From Stomatobaculum sp. (GTDB lineage Bacteria; Bacillota_A; Clostridia; Lachnospirales; Lachnospiraceae): a stretch of 64,000 nt of DNA. A program made the translations under genes and the position numbers. Below the pieces are notes generated by a model. That model was not told where the DNA came from, did not search any database, and saw only the letters and a program-made list of their open reading frames with translations. The DNA is taken from the NCBI GenBank assembly GCA_017449925.1, contig JAFSYO010000180.1:1-64000 (forward strand), read 5' to 3'. How positions within the stretch are numbered: position 1 is the stretch's first letter; every line of letters begins with the position of its first letter. This document shows positions 24,223 through 32,851 of the stretch, piece after piece.

Positions 24223-25268
24223 GTTCCGCGCTCCACGATCACAACAGATTCGGTTTCTTCCGTTTCCGCATTATCCTGTCCGGAATCATTTCCTTCTTCG
24301 CTTCGGGAGACTTCTCTTTCCTCTTCTGTCTCCGCTTCTGTATTCTCTTCCGCTTCTGTTTCCGGTGCCGCGGTCTCGCCCGGGGCCGGAACAGTTTCGA
24401 CCACACCTTCTGCCGGAGGCACCGGTTCCGGATGTTCCGTCATTTCCGACTTCAGCTCCATTGCCACCAGGACTTCCTGCAGTGTTCCGAAATCAGCGGC
24501 GGGGATCAGGGTCCCGCTCCGGGTGAGTCTCGCTGGATCCGTCTTCAGTTCCTTGACGTACCCGATCAGGATACCGGGAAGATATTTGGAGCTGACCGTG
24601 CTCGTCACGATCTTGTCTCCTTCGCTGATGGTGGAAGTGTCCGTGATGTCGGAGATCCTGAGTTTTCCTTCTGTGTAAAGCTGCAGGTCCCCGGAGACGA
24701 TGCAGGTGTCGCCGGAACTGATCTCCATGGCGCTGACCCGGCTCACGTCGTCGATGATGGACCGGACCGTGGCATAGTTCGCGCCTACGTCCGTCACGAT
24801 CCCCACCAGTCCGCCGCCGGCCAGGACGTTCATATCAACCCGGATGCCGTCTGCGGCGCCTTTGTCGATGCGGAAGATGTGGAACCATCCGCCGGTGTCC
24901 TTGGCGATGACCCGGGCCCCGGTCATTCTGTACTGACCGTATTCCTGATTCAGCTCATACAGACGGCGCAGCCGGGCCAGTTCGAACCGGTCCGCCTGCA
25001 GTCTGGTGTTCTCCATGACGAGCTGGTCGATCTGCTCCTGAAGTTCACGTTTGTCCTCCAGGGCGCTCTTCAGCTCTTCATGGTCCTTGATGCTGTTGTA
25101 CAATGATTTCCCCACCCGGTTTACGCCGGACTGTACCGGCATCAGCAGGTATCCCACTGCTGTCCTGAGGGGAGAAAGCCATTCATCACGCAATGTCGTG
25201 ACGCCGATCATCACGATGCAAAGGATGCTCAGGATGATCAGGATCAGTCTGTTGTTAGATACTTTCAC
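24219..25268 (-). CDS. mreC: rod shape-determining protein MreC with acidic C-terminal tail
   Basis: Extracytoplasmic scaffold of the elongasome that binds PBP2. The 349-residue product has an N-terminal membrane helix (about 5-25), a coiled coil (SIKDHEELKSALEDKRELQEQ in part, 65-105) and the MreC beta-barrel domains (IAKDTGGWFHIFRIDKG; VGIVTDVGANYATVRSIID). The last 70 residues are a Glu/Thr/Pro-rich tail not typical of MreC. The start is GTG at 25268, overlapping the radC stop (GTGA). An upstream GTG at 25280 is part of the ribosome binding site AAGGAG. mreB is not in this cluster. Confidence 0.92.
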   Translation of the reverse strand: MKVSNNRLILIILSILCIVMIGVTTLRDEWLSPLRTAVGYLLMPVQSGVNRVGKSLYNSIKDHEELKSALEDKRELQEQIDQLVMENTRLQADRFELARLRRLYELNQEYGQYRMTGARVIAKDTGGWFHIFRIDKGAADGIRVDMNVLAGGGLVGIVTDVGANYATVRSIIDDVSRVSAMEISSGDTCIVSGDLQLYTEGKLRISDITDTSTISEGDKIVTSTVSSKYLPGILIGYVKELKTDPARLTRSGTLIPAADFGTLQEVLVAMELKSEMTEHPEPVPPAEGVVETVPAPGETAAPETEAEENTEAETEEEREVSRSEEGNDSGQDNAETEETESVVIVERGT

Positions 25269-25954
25269 AGTATGCCCCACTCCTTGAAACTGTAGTAAGT
25301 GGTGTCGCCGATAATGATGTGGTCCGCCAAATGGATTCCGGTCAATTCGCCGGCCTGCCGCATCTGCTCCGTCACCGCGCTGTCCTCCGCACTGGGCATG
25401 GGATCTCCGCTCGGATGGTTGTGGATCAGGATCATATGTACAGCTCCGGCGCGGAGCGCCGCGATCAGCACGTCCCGCACGGAAAATACTGAGCTGTCCA
25501 CGGTCCCGCGGGAAATGACCCGCTCACCTATCCGTTTCATCCGGCTGTCAAGGAACACTGCCATCAGTTCTTCCTGCTCCAGATGCCGCATCTCCTCCAT
25601 ATAATACTCCGCGCAGACGGAGGAAACGGAAAAACTGATCGTATTTTCCGCCCGTTCCTTTTTCCAGATCCGTTTAGCGATCTCGCCCAGGGCGCTTAGC
25701 TGAATGGATTTTACTTCGCCGATGCCTTCGCAGGAAGCAAATTCCTCCCTGGTGTGATGCATCAGGCCGCAAAGTCCCTGGCTCGCGCCTCCGAGTTCCA
25801 GGATCCTGGAAGAAAGTGTCAGGACGTCGCAGTTCTTCGTACCGGTCCGCAGCACCACCGCCAGAAGCTCGGCGTCCGTCAGGGCGGACACGCCGGCAGC
25901 GGCTGCTTTTTCATAAGGACGCTCATGATCGGGAAGGTCTTTCAGTCTGTTCAT
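25265..25954 (-). CDS. radC: RadC family JAB/MPN-domain protein
   Basis: The 229-residue protein has an N-terminal helix-hairpin-helix-like UPF0758 segment (YEKAAAAGVSALTDAELLAVVL; GIGEVKSIQLSA) and a C-terminal MPN+ domain with the metal motif HNHPSGDPMPSAED (HxHx7SxxD). The name radC is historical; a repair role has been disputed and the true function is unknown. It is the first gene of radC-mreC-mreD-PBP2, a frequent clostridial neighbour of mre genes. AAAGGAG precedes the ATG. Confidence 0.93.
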   Translation of the reverse strand: MNRLKDLPDHERPYEKAAAAGVSALTDAELLAVVLRTGTKNCDVLTLSSRILELGGASQGLCGLMHHTREEFASCEGIGEVKSIQLSALGEIAKRIWKKERAENTISFSVSSVCAEYYMEEMRHLEQEELMAVFLDSRMKRIGERVISRGTVDSSVFSVRDVLIAALRAGAVHMILIHNHPSGDPMPSAEDSAVTEQMRQAGELTGIHLADHIIIGDTTYYSFKEWGIL

Positions 25955-26004
25955 ATCTGTTCTCCTTTCGGGGCTCTCCAGGCACCATCCCGGGAAAACA
26001 GAAG

Positions 26005-26042
26005 CACCTCACTTGGGCCGCCCTGCGGCCTTTGTTTAGGTG
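26005..26042 (-). promoter_or_regulatory. structured leader hairpin upstream of radC-mreCD
   Basis: CACCT (26005-26009) pairs with AGGTG (26038-26042), and inside lies a 6-bp stem GGCCGC/GCGGCC with a CCT loop, separated by an asymmetric A-rich internal loop. It begins just downstream of the predicted transcription start and lacks a T-run, so it is more likely a leader structure than a terminator. No known riboswitch pattern was recognised. Confidence 0.4.
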
Positions 26043-26049
26043 AAATAGT

Positions 26050-26078
26050 ATTATAACACTTTTTCTTCCAAATTGTAA
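26050..26078 (-). promoter_or_regulatory. promoter of the radC-mreC-mreD-PBP2 operon
   Basis: Minus strand TTACAA (26078-26073), 17-nt spacer, TATAAT (26055-26050), leaving a leader of about 90 nt before radC. Confidence 0.75.
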
Positions 26079-26090
26079 CAATTTCTTAAC

Positions 26091-26113
26091 GGTACCTGAT
26101 TGTGTCAGGCACC
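26091..26113 (-). terminator. hairpin at the end of the MetC-like gene
   Basis: GGTACCTGA (26091-26099) pairs with TCAGGCACC (26105-26113), one G/T wobble, loop of 5 nt, directly after the stop codon of the preceding minus-strand gene. Only a weak T-rich stretch follows. Confidence 0.55.
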
Positions 26114-26114
26114 A

Positions 26115-27410
26115 TTAAAATTCCATAAACTGAGAAGCGTCCATCATTTTCTGCAGCGCCATGAGGATACCTGCCTTTGCGTGGACATAGGTCAGTCCTC
26201 CCTGAAAAAATGCCGTGTAGGGCGGACGCATGGGACCGTCGGCGGAAAGCTCGATGGAGGCGCCGGATACAAAGGCGCCGGCGGCCATGATGACAGGGTC
26301 GCTGTAGCCCGGCATGTCCCAGGGTTCCGGAGTGACGAAGCTGTCCACCGGGGCGGCCGCCTGAATCCCATGGCAGAAGGCTTTCAGCGCCTCCGGTGTT
26401 TTCAGGTCCACAGCCTGGATGATGTCGTGCCTCACTTCCTCCGGGCCCGGATCCACATGGAATCCGAGGCCATGGAACAGCTGGGCCGCGAACACGGCGC
26501 CCTTTTCCGCAGAAGCCGTCACGGAGGGGGAAAGGAAAAGTCCCTGGTAAAGAAGCCGGGAAACGCCCAGAGATGCGCCGAGTTCTTTTCCCAGGCCTGG
26601 GGCTGTCAGGCGGAAAGCCGCATTTTCCACATATTCCGCTTTTCCGGCAATATATCCCCCGATGGGCGCAAGGCCGCCGCCGGGATTTTTTATCAGGGAA
26701 CCGACCAGGAGATCTGCACCCACCTCCGTGGGCTCCGTGGTCTCGACAAACTCACCGTAGCAGTTGTCCACCATGCAGATCACGTCCGGACGGATGCTCT
26801 TGATAAAACGGATCAGTTCGCCTATTTCGGCGACAGAAAAGGTCTTTCTTGCCGCGTATCCCTTGGATCGCTGGATCTCCACCAGTCTCGTCTTTTCCGT
26901 CAGGGCGTTCCTTATGGCATCGAAATCAAAGCTTCCGTCTTCCCGGAGATCCGCCTGGCGGTAAGTGACGCCGTATTCTTTGAGTGATCCCTTTGCCGGC
27001 CGGATGCCGATGACCTCGTCCAGCGTGTCATAGGGTTTCCCCACCGGAGACATGATCTCATCCCCGGGGCGCAGGTTCCCGGAAAGCGCAATGGCCAGGG
27101 CGTGGGTCCCGCTGACCAGCTGGGACCGGACCAGGGCGTCCTCGGTGCGGAACACGGAAGCGTAGACCTGTTCCAGAGTGTCCCTTCCGATATCGTTGTA
27201 GCCGTAGCCGGTGCTCGGCATCAGATGCGCTTCGCTGACCCGGTTCTCCCGGAAGGCCTGAAGCACTTTCATCTGGTTCAGTTCCGCAATGCGGTCGATG
27301 TCGGCAAAACGGCCGCTGCACTTCTTTTCCGCCTCTTCGCCGAGACGTATGACCTTCTCCGAGATCCCGAGAGCTGCGTACTGTTGGTTCAGTTCTTCTC
27401 TAAAAGACAT
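26115..27410 (-). CDS. ynbB: aluminum-resistance / MetC-like PLP-dependent protein (YnbB family)
   Basis: PLP-dependent fold I enzyme of the Cys/Met-metabolism type, annotated in relatives as aluminum resistance or methionine gamma-lyase family protein; the real substrate is unknown. The 431-residue product has LMPSTGYGYNDIGRDTLE, VSGTHALAIALSGNLRPGD (PLP phosphate loop), CMVDNCYGEFVE and LVGSLIKNPGGG, where Lys in SLIKNPGG is the likely PLP lysine. Start 27410 has AGAGGA 6 nt upstream and overlaps miaA by 22 nt; an open extension to 27833 is only miaA read in another frame. The miaA-ynbB pairing is common in Bacillota. Confidence 0.88.
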   Translation of the reverse strand: MSFREELNQQYAALGISEKVIRLGEEAEKKCSGRFADIDRIAELNQMKVLQAFRENRVSEAHLMPSTGYGYNDIGRDTLEQVYASVFRTEDALVRSQLVSGTHALAIALSGNLRPGDEIMSPVGKPYDTLDEVIGIRPAKGSLKEYGVTYRQADLREDGSFDFDAIRNALTEKTRLVEIQRSKGYAARKTFSVAEIGELIRFIKSIRPDVICMVDNCYGEFVETTEPTEVGADLLVGSLIKNPGGGLAPIGGYIAGKAEYVENAAFRLTAPGLGKELGASLGVSRLLYQGLFLSPSVTASAEKGAVFAAQLFHGLGFHVDPGPEEVRHDIIQAVDLKTPEALKAFCHGIQAAAPVDSFVTPEPWDMPGYSDPVIMAAGAFVSGASIELSADGPMRPPYTAFFQGGLTYVHAKAGILMALQKMMDASQFMEF

Positions 27411-28336
27411 AAACATTCCTCTGTCATCATTTCCAGTATTTGTTTTCTGTCGCCGCCGTATTCGGAAACATTGATCCATCTGGCGTCCGGCTCCCTCCGG
27501 AACCAGGTGAGCTGCCGTTTCGCGAAGTGCCGGGTCTCTTTCTTGATCCGGTCCACCGCTTCCTCCAGAGTGGCGATCCCCTCGAGGTAATCGAAAATCT
27601 GCCGGTACCCGAGACCCTGCATGGAAACCATATCTGCAGTCGCTCCTTCGTCTCTCAGCCGTTTCACTTCCATAAGGAGACCCTGCTCCATCATCTGGTC
27701 CACCCGGAGGTCGATCCTCTGATACAGAGCGGCGCGGTCCATCGTCAGTACATAGAACAGAAAGTCGTAGGGAGATGTCCGCATCCGCTGCTCCCGGTTG
27801 TGATCGGAGATCTTTCTTCCGGTGGAGAGACAATACTCCAGCGCCCGGATCACCCGTTTCCGGTTATTCGGGTGAATGGCTTCCGCCGCTTCCGGATCCA
27901 GCTCTTTCAGTCGCTCGTGCATCCGGTCGGCACTCAGTTCCGCAGCTTCCCGCTCCAGGGTGAGACGAAGTTCTTCCGAGGAAGCATCCTCCTCGAACTG
28001 CACGTCATAGAGCACGGACTGAATGTAGAAGCCGGTCCCTCCCACCAGGACCGGCACATTTCCCCGGGAACGGATCCCGCGGATCGCCTCTTTTACCATA
28101 CTGCGGAAAGTCATGACGTTGAAGGGATCCTTCGGATCCAGGACATCGATCAGATGATGGGGGATCCCGCAGGTCTCTTCCTCCGTCACTTTTGCAGTGC
28201 CGATATTCATTCCCCGGTACACCTGCATGGAATCCGCGCTGATGATCTCTCCGCCGATCCTCTTAGCCAGGGCCACGGAAAGGGCGGTCTTTCCCACCGC
28301 GGTGGGGCCGGCGATAATAATCAGTGGTTCTTTCAT
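27389..28336 (-). CDS. miaA: tRNA dimethylallyltransferase
   Basis: Adds a dimethylallyl group to A37 of tRNAs reading UNN codons, the first step before MiaB thiomethylation (miaB is at 32817). The 315-residue product has P-loop GPTAVGKTALS at residues 9-19, ISADSMQVYRGMNIGTAK, VLVGGTGFYIQSVLYD and RYAKRQ-like RHFAKRQLTWFRRE near the C-terminus. It overlaps mutL by 4 nt; mutS-mutL-miaA is a classic order. Confidence 0.97.
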   Translation of the reverse strand: MKEPLIIIAGPTAVGKTALSVALAKRIGGEIISADSMQVYRGMNIGTAKVTEEETCGIPHHLIDVLDPKDPFNVMTFRSMVKEAIRGIRSRGNVPVLVGGTGFYIQSVLYDVQFEEDASSEELRLTLEREAAELSADRMHERLKELDPEAAEAIHPNNRKRVIRALEYCLSTGRKISDHNREQRMRTSPYDFLFYVLTMDRAALYQRIDLRVDQMMEQGLLMEVKRLRDEGATADMVSMQGLGYRQIFDYLEGIATLEEAVDRIKKETRHFAKRQLTWFRREPDARWINVSEYGGDRKQILEMMTEECLCLLEKN

Positions 28337-30186
28337 ATTGTTCTCTTAAACCTTCGTTCCAGTTCAGCCTTGGTAAGACGGATCACCGTGGGCCGTCCGT
28401 GGGGGCAGTTGTAGGGGTCCTCCAGCCGGAACATCTCGTCCAGAAGCCGTTCGGCCTCTTCCGCGGAGATCCTCTGGTTTCCTTTGATCGATGCCTTGCA
28501 GGACATGGAAGCCGTCTTTTCGATGATCATCTCCGGTATCCCGGATCCTGTTTCCTCCGAAAGACTGCCGATCATGTCTTTTAAAAGCGCGTCCTTCATG
28601 ACGGAAGGCAGGATGTCAGGCACAGCGCGGACGGCATATTCATGACCGCCAAAATGCTCGATCTCGTATCCGAGGGCGGAGAAGACCTCCTTTTCCTGCT
28701 CCACCAGAGCTTCTTCCCGGGCAGTCAGGGTGATGATCAGCGGAGGCATCAGACTCTGGGACACCACCTCCTGGTTCTTCCAGGCGGCCAGGAAGCGCTC
28801 GTAATTCACTTTTTCATGGGCGGCGTGCTGGTCGATGAGATACATGGTGTCATTCCATTCCGCGATCCAGTAGGTGTCGAAGACCTCTCCCACCAAACGT
28901 ACGGACTGCCGGTTCTCCTGGGAGAAAAGGGCCAGCTGGCCGTCCTTTTCTATCACACTTTTCGGCTCCGCCACCCGGACGGTGGCGCTCTTCTGCTCAC
29001 CCGCAGTAAAAGCAGCGCTCTTCATCTCCTGTCTGACCGGAGATGCTGCCAGAGATGCCGTCGAAGATGCGTCCGATGATGCATTCTCCCCGAACAGGGC
29101 CGCTGAGCGCCTCGTTTCAAAGGGCTCCGGGGGGCGCTTTTTTTCCTCCGCGGTGCGGACAGGCTTCTTTTCCTGGGTAAGCTTCATTTCCCGGATCAGC
29201 TCGGCCTGGTGAAGTGTGTCGTACACTGCCTCCTTCACAAAACGGAATACTGTTTCCGGTTCGGAGAACCGCACTTCCCGCTTCGTCGGATGTACATTCA
29301 CGTCGACCTTTTCCGGGTCGGTGTTTAAAAGCAGGACGCAGACCGGGAAGGTCCGCTGCATCAGAAGATTTCCGTAGCCTTCTTCAATGGCTTTCGCAAC
29401 GACGCTGCTTTTGATGTAGCGGCCATTGACGCAGTAGTGTTCCATGGCCCGGCTGCCCCGGGAGAGTTCCGGTTTACCGAGAAAACCTTTGATCTGGAAG
29501 GGTCCGTTTTCCGCATGGATCTCCAGCAGAGCCGCGGCAGTCTCTCTTCCATAGAGCTGGTAGATGATGTCCTTCAGGCTTCCGTTCCCGCTGGTGCTGA
29601 AACGGTTCTGTCCGTTCACGATGAATCGGATGGAGATCTCCGGATGGGAAAGAGCCAGCTGCTCCGCCAGTTCCGCGACGTGGGCCGCTTCTGTGGCCGG
29701 GGATTTCAGGAATTTTCTCCTGACCGGCGTGTGGAAAAAGATATCCCGGGCGATGACAGTGGTCCCCTCGGGGGCGCCGATCTCCTCGAAGGAAGTCTCC
29801 GTGCCTCCTTCGATCACGAAGCGGACGCCGGTGAGACTTGATCTTGTCTTTGTGATGATCTCCGTGCGGCACACGGCGGCGATGCTGGACAAAGCCTCGC
29901 CCCGGAAGCCGAGGCTCTGCACTCCTGTCAGATCCTCCGCTTTCCGGATCTTGGACGTCGCGTGCCGGACAAAGGCCTCCCGGACCTCTTCCGCAGGGAT
30001 CCCGCAGCCGTTGTCCGTCACCCGGATCAGCGCCTGGCCTCCGTCCCGGATCTCAATGGTCACGGCGGAAGCGCCGGCGTCGATGGCATTCTCGGTCAGT
30101 TCCTTGACGATGGAGGCCGGCCGCTCGATCACTTCTCCCGCGGCGATCTTATTGATTGTTTCGTTGTCAAGAAGCTGTATATTCAT
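28333..30186 (-). CDS. mutL: DNA mismatch repair protein MutL
   Basis: Links MutS mismatch recognition to strand incision. The 617-residue product has the GHKL ATPase motifs at the N-terminus (AAGEVIERPASIVKELTENA; DNGCGIPAEEV; TSKIRKAEDLTGVQSLGFRG in part) and a C-terminal dimer domain with DQHAAHEKVNYERF, matching the DQHA-x2-E-x4-E endonuclease motif of MutL proteins from species without MutH. A low-complexity Ala/Ser linker joins the halves (about 345-420). It follows mutS by 1 nt. Confidence 0.97.
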   Translation of the reverse strand: MNIQLLDNETINKIAAGEVIERPASIVKELTENAIDAGASAVTIEIRDGGQALIRVTDNGCGIPAEEVREAFVRHATSKIRKAEDLTGVQSLGFRGEALSSIAAVCRTEIITKTRSSLTGVRFVIEGGTETSFEEIGAPEGTTVIARDIFFHTPVRRKFLKSPATEAAHVAELAEQLALSHPEISIRFIVNGQNRFSTSGNGSLKDIIYQLYGRETAAALLEIHAENGPFQIKGFLGKPELSRGSRAMEHYCVNGRYIKSSVVAKAIEEGYGNLLMQRTFPVCVLLLNTDPEKVDVNVHPTKREVRFSEPETVFRFVKEAVYDTLHQAELIREMKLTQEKKPVRTAEEKKRPPEPFETRRSAALFGENASSDASSTASLAASPVRQEMKSAAFTAGEQKSATVRVAEPKSVIEKDGQLALFSQENRQSVRLVGEVFDTYWIAEWNDTMYLIDQHAAHEKVNYERFLAAWKNQEVVSQSLMPPLIITLTAREEALVEQEKEVFSALGYEIEHFGGHEYAVRAVPDILPSVMKDALLKDMIGSLSEETGSGIPEMIIEKTASMSCKASIKGNQRISAEEAERLLDEMFRLEDPYNCPHGRPTVIRLTKAELERRFKRTI

Positions 30187-30187
30187 C

Positions 30188-32851
30188 TCAGTTCTTTCTG
30201 ACTGCTTCCTGCAGCCTGTACAGCATATTCAAAGCTTCAATGGGCGTCATCCGCGACAGGTCCGCTTCCAGTATCTCCTTTTCCACAGGCCCCGGGCCTT
30301 CCTTCGTTTTCTCCGCCGCAGGCTCGTCGAAAAGCGAAAGCTGGACACAGGTCTCCTCCGCTTTCCGTTTTCTGCCCTTTTTCGTGAGGTACTGCTGCTC
30401 CGCGGCGATCTGCCCCGCCCGGACGGCGATGTCCGCTCCGGACAATTCCTCCGCCAGCTCCTTCGCGCGGTCGATCACTGTCTGGGGCACGCCGGCAAGC
30501 CGGGCCACCTGGATTCCGTAGCTCCTGTCCGCGCCGCCCCGCACGATCTTCCGGAGAAAAACGATATCTTCTCCCTGCTCCTTCACGGCGATGCAGTAGT
30601 TGTTTACGCCGGAAATGGTACCTTCCAGTTCCGTGAGCTCATGGTAATGGGTGGCGAACAGAGTCTTCGCGCCGAGCACCCGGGGATTCGCCACATGTTC
30701 CACCACGGCCCAGGCAATGGAAAGGCCGTCGAAGGTGGAGGTCCCGCGCCCGATTTCGTCCAGGATCACCAGACTTTGCTTCGTCGCGTTCCTGAGGATA
30801 TTTGCCACTTCGGTCATCTCCACCATAAAGGTGCTCTGGCCGCTGGCCAGATCGTCGGAGGCGCCGACCCTGGTGAAAATGCGGTCGCAGATGCCGATCT
30901 CCGCGCTGGAAGCCGGGACAAAGGAACCCATCTGGGCCATCAGGACGATCAGGGCCGTCTGGCGCATATAGGTGGATTTTCCCGCCATGTTGGGGCCGGT
31001 GATAATGGAGACCCGGTTCTCTTTTCCGTCCAGGACCGTGTCGTTGGCCACGAAACGGCCGCTGTCCATCATCCGCTCCACCACAGGATGACGTCCGTCG
31101 TGGATGCGGATTGTTCCGCTTTCATTGATCTCAGGCCGAACATAGGAGAAGCGGTCCGCGGTCTCCGCCAGAGAGACCAGGGCGTCAGCCTCTGCCACGG
31201 CCCGGGCGCTTTCCTGGATCCGACGGACCTGCTCCGCCACCTGCTCCCTGACATCGGTGAAAAGATCGTACTCCAGCGCCAGCAGCTTTTCCTCGGAACC
31301 GAGGATCGTCTCCTCCAGCTTCTGAAGTTCCGGGGTGATGAACCGCTCCGCGTTGGTCAGGGTCTGTTTCCGGATGAAATAGTCCGGAACGCTCTTCAGG
31401 AAAGAATTTGTGACTTCAAAATAGTAACCGAACACCTTGTTGAACTTGATCCGCAGGTTCTTGATGCCGGTATTCTCCCGCTCTTTTTCTTCCAGAGAGG
31501 CAAGCCATCCCTTCCCCTCTTTTCCTGCGGTGCGCAGCATGTCCACTTTTTCGTTGTAGCCGTCGCGGATCATGCCTCCCTCCCGCACAGTTAGCGGCGG
31601 ATCTTCCTTGATGGCGCGTCCGATGAGGCCGCACACATCTTCCAGGGTGTCCAGTCGACGGACGACGTCCTTAAGGAGCGGCGATTCAAAACTCTGCAGC
31701 AGGCTCTTCACCGGAGGAAGCATTTCCAGTGACTGTTTCAGGGCGACCATGTCTCTCGGGTTCGCGCTGCCGGAACTGATGCGTCCCATCAGGCGCTCCA
31801 TGTCGTAGACCGGGGACAGGTATTCCTTCAGTTCCTGGCGGTCGATGTATCTTCCCTTCAGTTCGTCCACGGCGTCAAGCCGGCTGTCGATCTCTTCCTT
31901 GCGGATCAGGGGCTGTTCCACCCAGCTGCGCAGCAGCCTCGCCCCCATGGCAGTCCGGGTCCGGTCCAGGACCCAGAGCAGACTCCCCCTCTTTTCCTTC
32001 TCCCGCATGGTCTCCACCAGTTCCAGGTTCCTCCGGGAGGAGGAATCGATGATCATGTATTCTCCGCTTCTGTATGTCTTCAGCTCCGTGATCAGGTCAC
32101 AGGTATTCTTCTGGGTGTCATACAGGTACTGCATGGCAGCGCCGGCAGCCAGGGATCCCTCCGGGAAATCCTTCAGTCCCAGGGCCTCCAGAGAAGCTGC
32201 ATGGAAGTGTTCCTTCAGGATCTTCGAAGTGTTTTCGTCGGAAAAATAAAAATCCTCCGGATAACTGACGGATACGGAGGGATTCCCCCCGGGAGTCTCC
32301 GAGGGAGCGCCGCTCATCTCGTAGGCCCGGTTCAGAAGGACCTCGGAAGGACAGTACCTGTTCAGTTCATCCGTGAGGCGTTTCACGCTGTCTGCCTCTG
32401 TCACCAGGAAGCTTCCGGTGGAAATATCTGCGGCGCAGATGCCGAAATTTCCCGCAGCATAGACCACGCAGACCAGATAATTGTTCCGGCCCTCCTCCAG
32501 GGCGCCGGCAGCCGTGATGGTGCCTGGCGTCACGACGCGGATCACTTCCCGCTTCACCAGTCCTTTGGCGAGACGGGGATCCTCCATCTGTTCTGCCACG
32601 GCGACCTTGTATCCCTTCTTCACCAGGCGGGCGATATAACCGTCCGCGGCATGAAAAGGAACCCCGCACATGGGGGCCCTCTCAGAAAGTCCGCAGTCTT
32701 TTCCCGTCAGCGTCAGTTCCAGTTCTCTGGACGCTGTCTTCGCGTCATCAAAGAACATCTCATAAAAATCACCCAGACGGTAGAAAAGCACACAGTCCGG
32801 GTAATTCTTTTTCGTTTCAAGATAATGCACCATCATCGGCGTCATCGCCAT
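30188..32851 (-). CDS. mutS: DNA mismatch repair protein MutS
   Basis: Recognises base mismatches and small loops. The 887-residue product has the mismatch-binding motif LFYRLGDFYEMFFDDA (Phe-x-Glu in DFYEMF), core and clamp domains, and a C-terminal ABC ATPase with ITGPNMAGKSTYMRQ, LVILDEIGRGTSTFDG and the ATHYHEL loop. Start 32851 has GAGGA upstream and lies inside the miaB 3' end (35-nt overlap). It is part of miaB-mutS-mutL-miaA. Length is normal. Confidence 0.97.
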   Translation of the reverse strand: MAMTPMMVHYLETKKNYPDCVLFYRLGDFYEMFFDDAKTASRELELTLTGKDCGLSERAPMCGVPFHAADGYIARLVKKGYKVAVAEQMEDPRLAKGLVKREVIRVVTPGTITAAGALEEGRNNYLVCVVYAAGNFGICAADISTGSFLVTEADSVKRLTDELNRYCPSEVLLNRAYEMSGAPSETPGGNPSVSVSYPEDFYFSDENTSKILKEHFHAASLEALGLKDFPEGSLAAGAAMQYLYDTQKNTCDLITELKTYRSGEYMIIDSSSRRNLELVETMREKEKRGSLLWVLDRTRTAMGARLLRSWVEQPLIRKEEIDSRLDAVDELKGRYIDRQELKEYLSPVYDMERLMGRISSGSANPRDMVALKQSLEMLPPVKSLLQSFESPLLKDVVRRLDTLEDVCGLIGRAIKEDPPLTVREGGMIRDGYNEKVDMLRTAGKEGKGWLASLEEKERENTGIKNLRIKFNKVFGYYFEVTNSFLKSVPDYFIRKQTLTNAERFITPELQKLEETILGSEEKLLALEYDLFTDVREQVAEQVRRIQESARAVAEADALVSLAETADRFSYVRPEINESGTIRIHDGRHPVVERMMDSGRFVANDTVLDGKENRVSIITGPNMAGKSTYMRQTALIVLMAQMGSFVPASSAEIGICDRIFTRVGASDDLASGQSTFMVEMTEVANILRNATKQSLVILDEIGRGTSTFDGLSIAWAVVEHVANPRVLGAKTLFATHYHELTELEGTISGVNNYCIAVKEQGEDIVFLRKIVRGGADRSYGIQVARLAGVPQTVIDRAKELAEELSGADIAVRAGQIAAEQQYLTKKGRKRKAEETCVQLSLFDEPAAEKTKEGPGPVEKEILEADLSRMTPIEALNMLYRLQEAVRKN

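Noticed and set aside
27411..27833. N-terminal extension of the MetC-like gene
   Set aside because: The sequence is miaA read in another frame; the ATG at 27410 has a proper ribosome binding site.
29564..31594. Plus-strand open frame of 676 codons across mutL and mutS
   Set aside because: Antisense to two certain genes and spans their junction, so it cannot be a real single protein.
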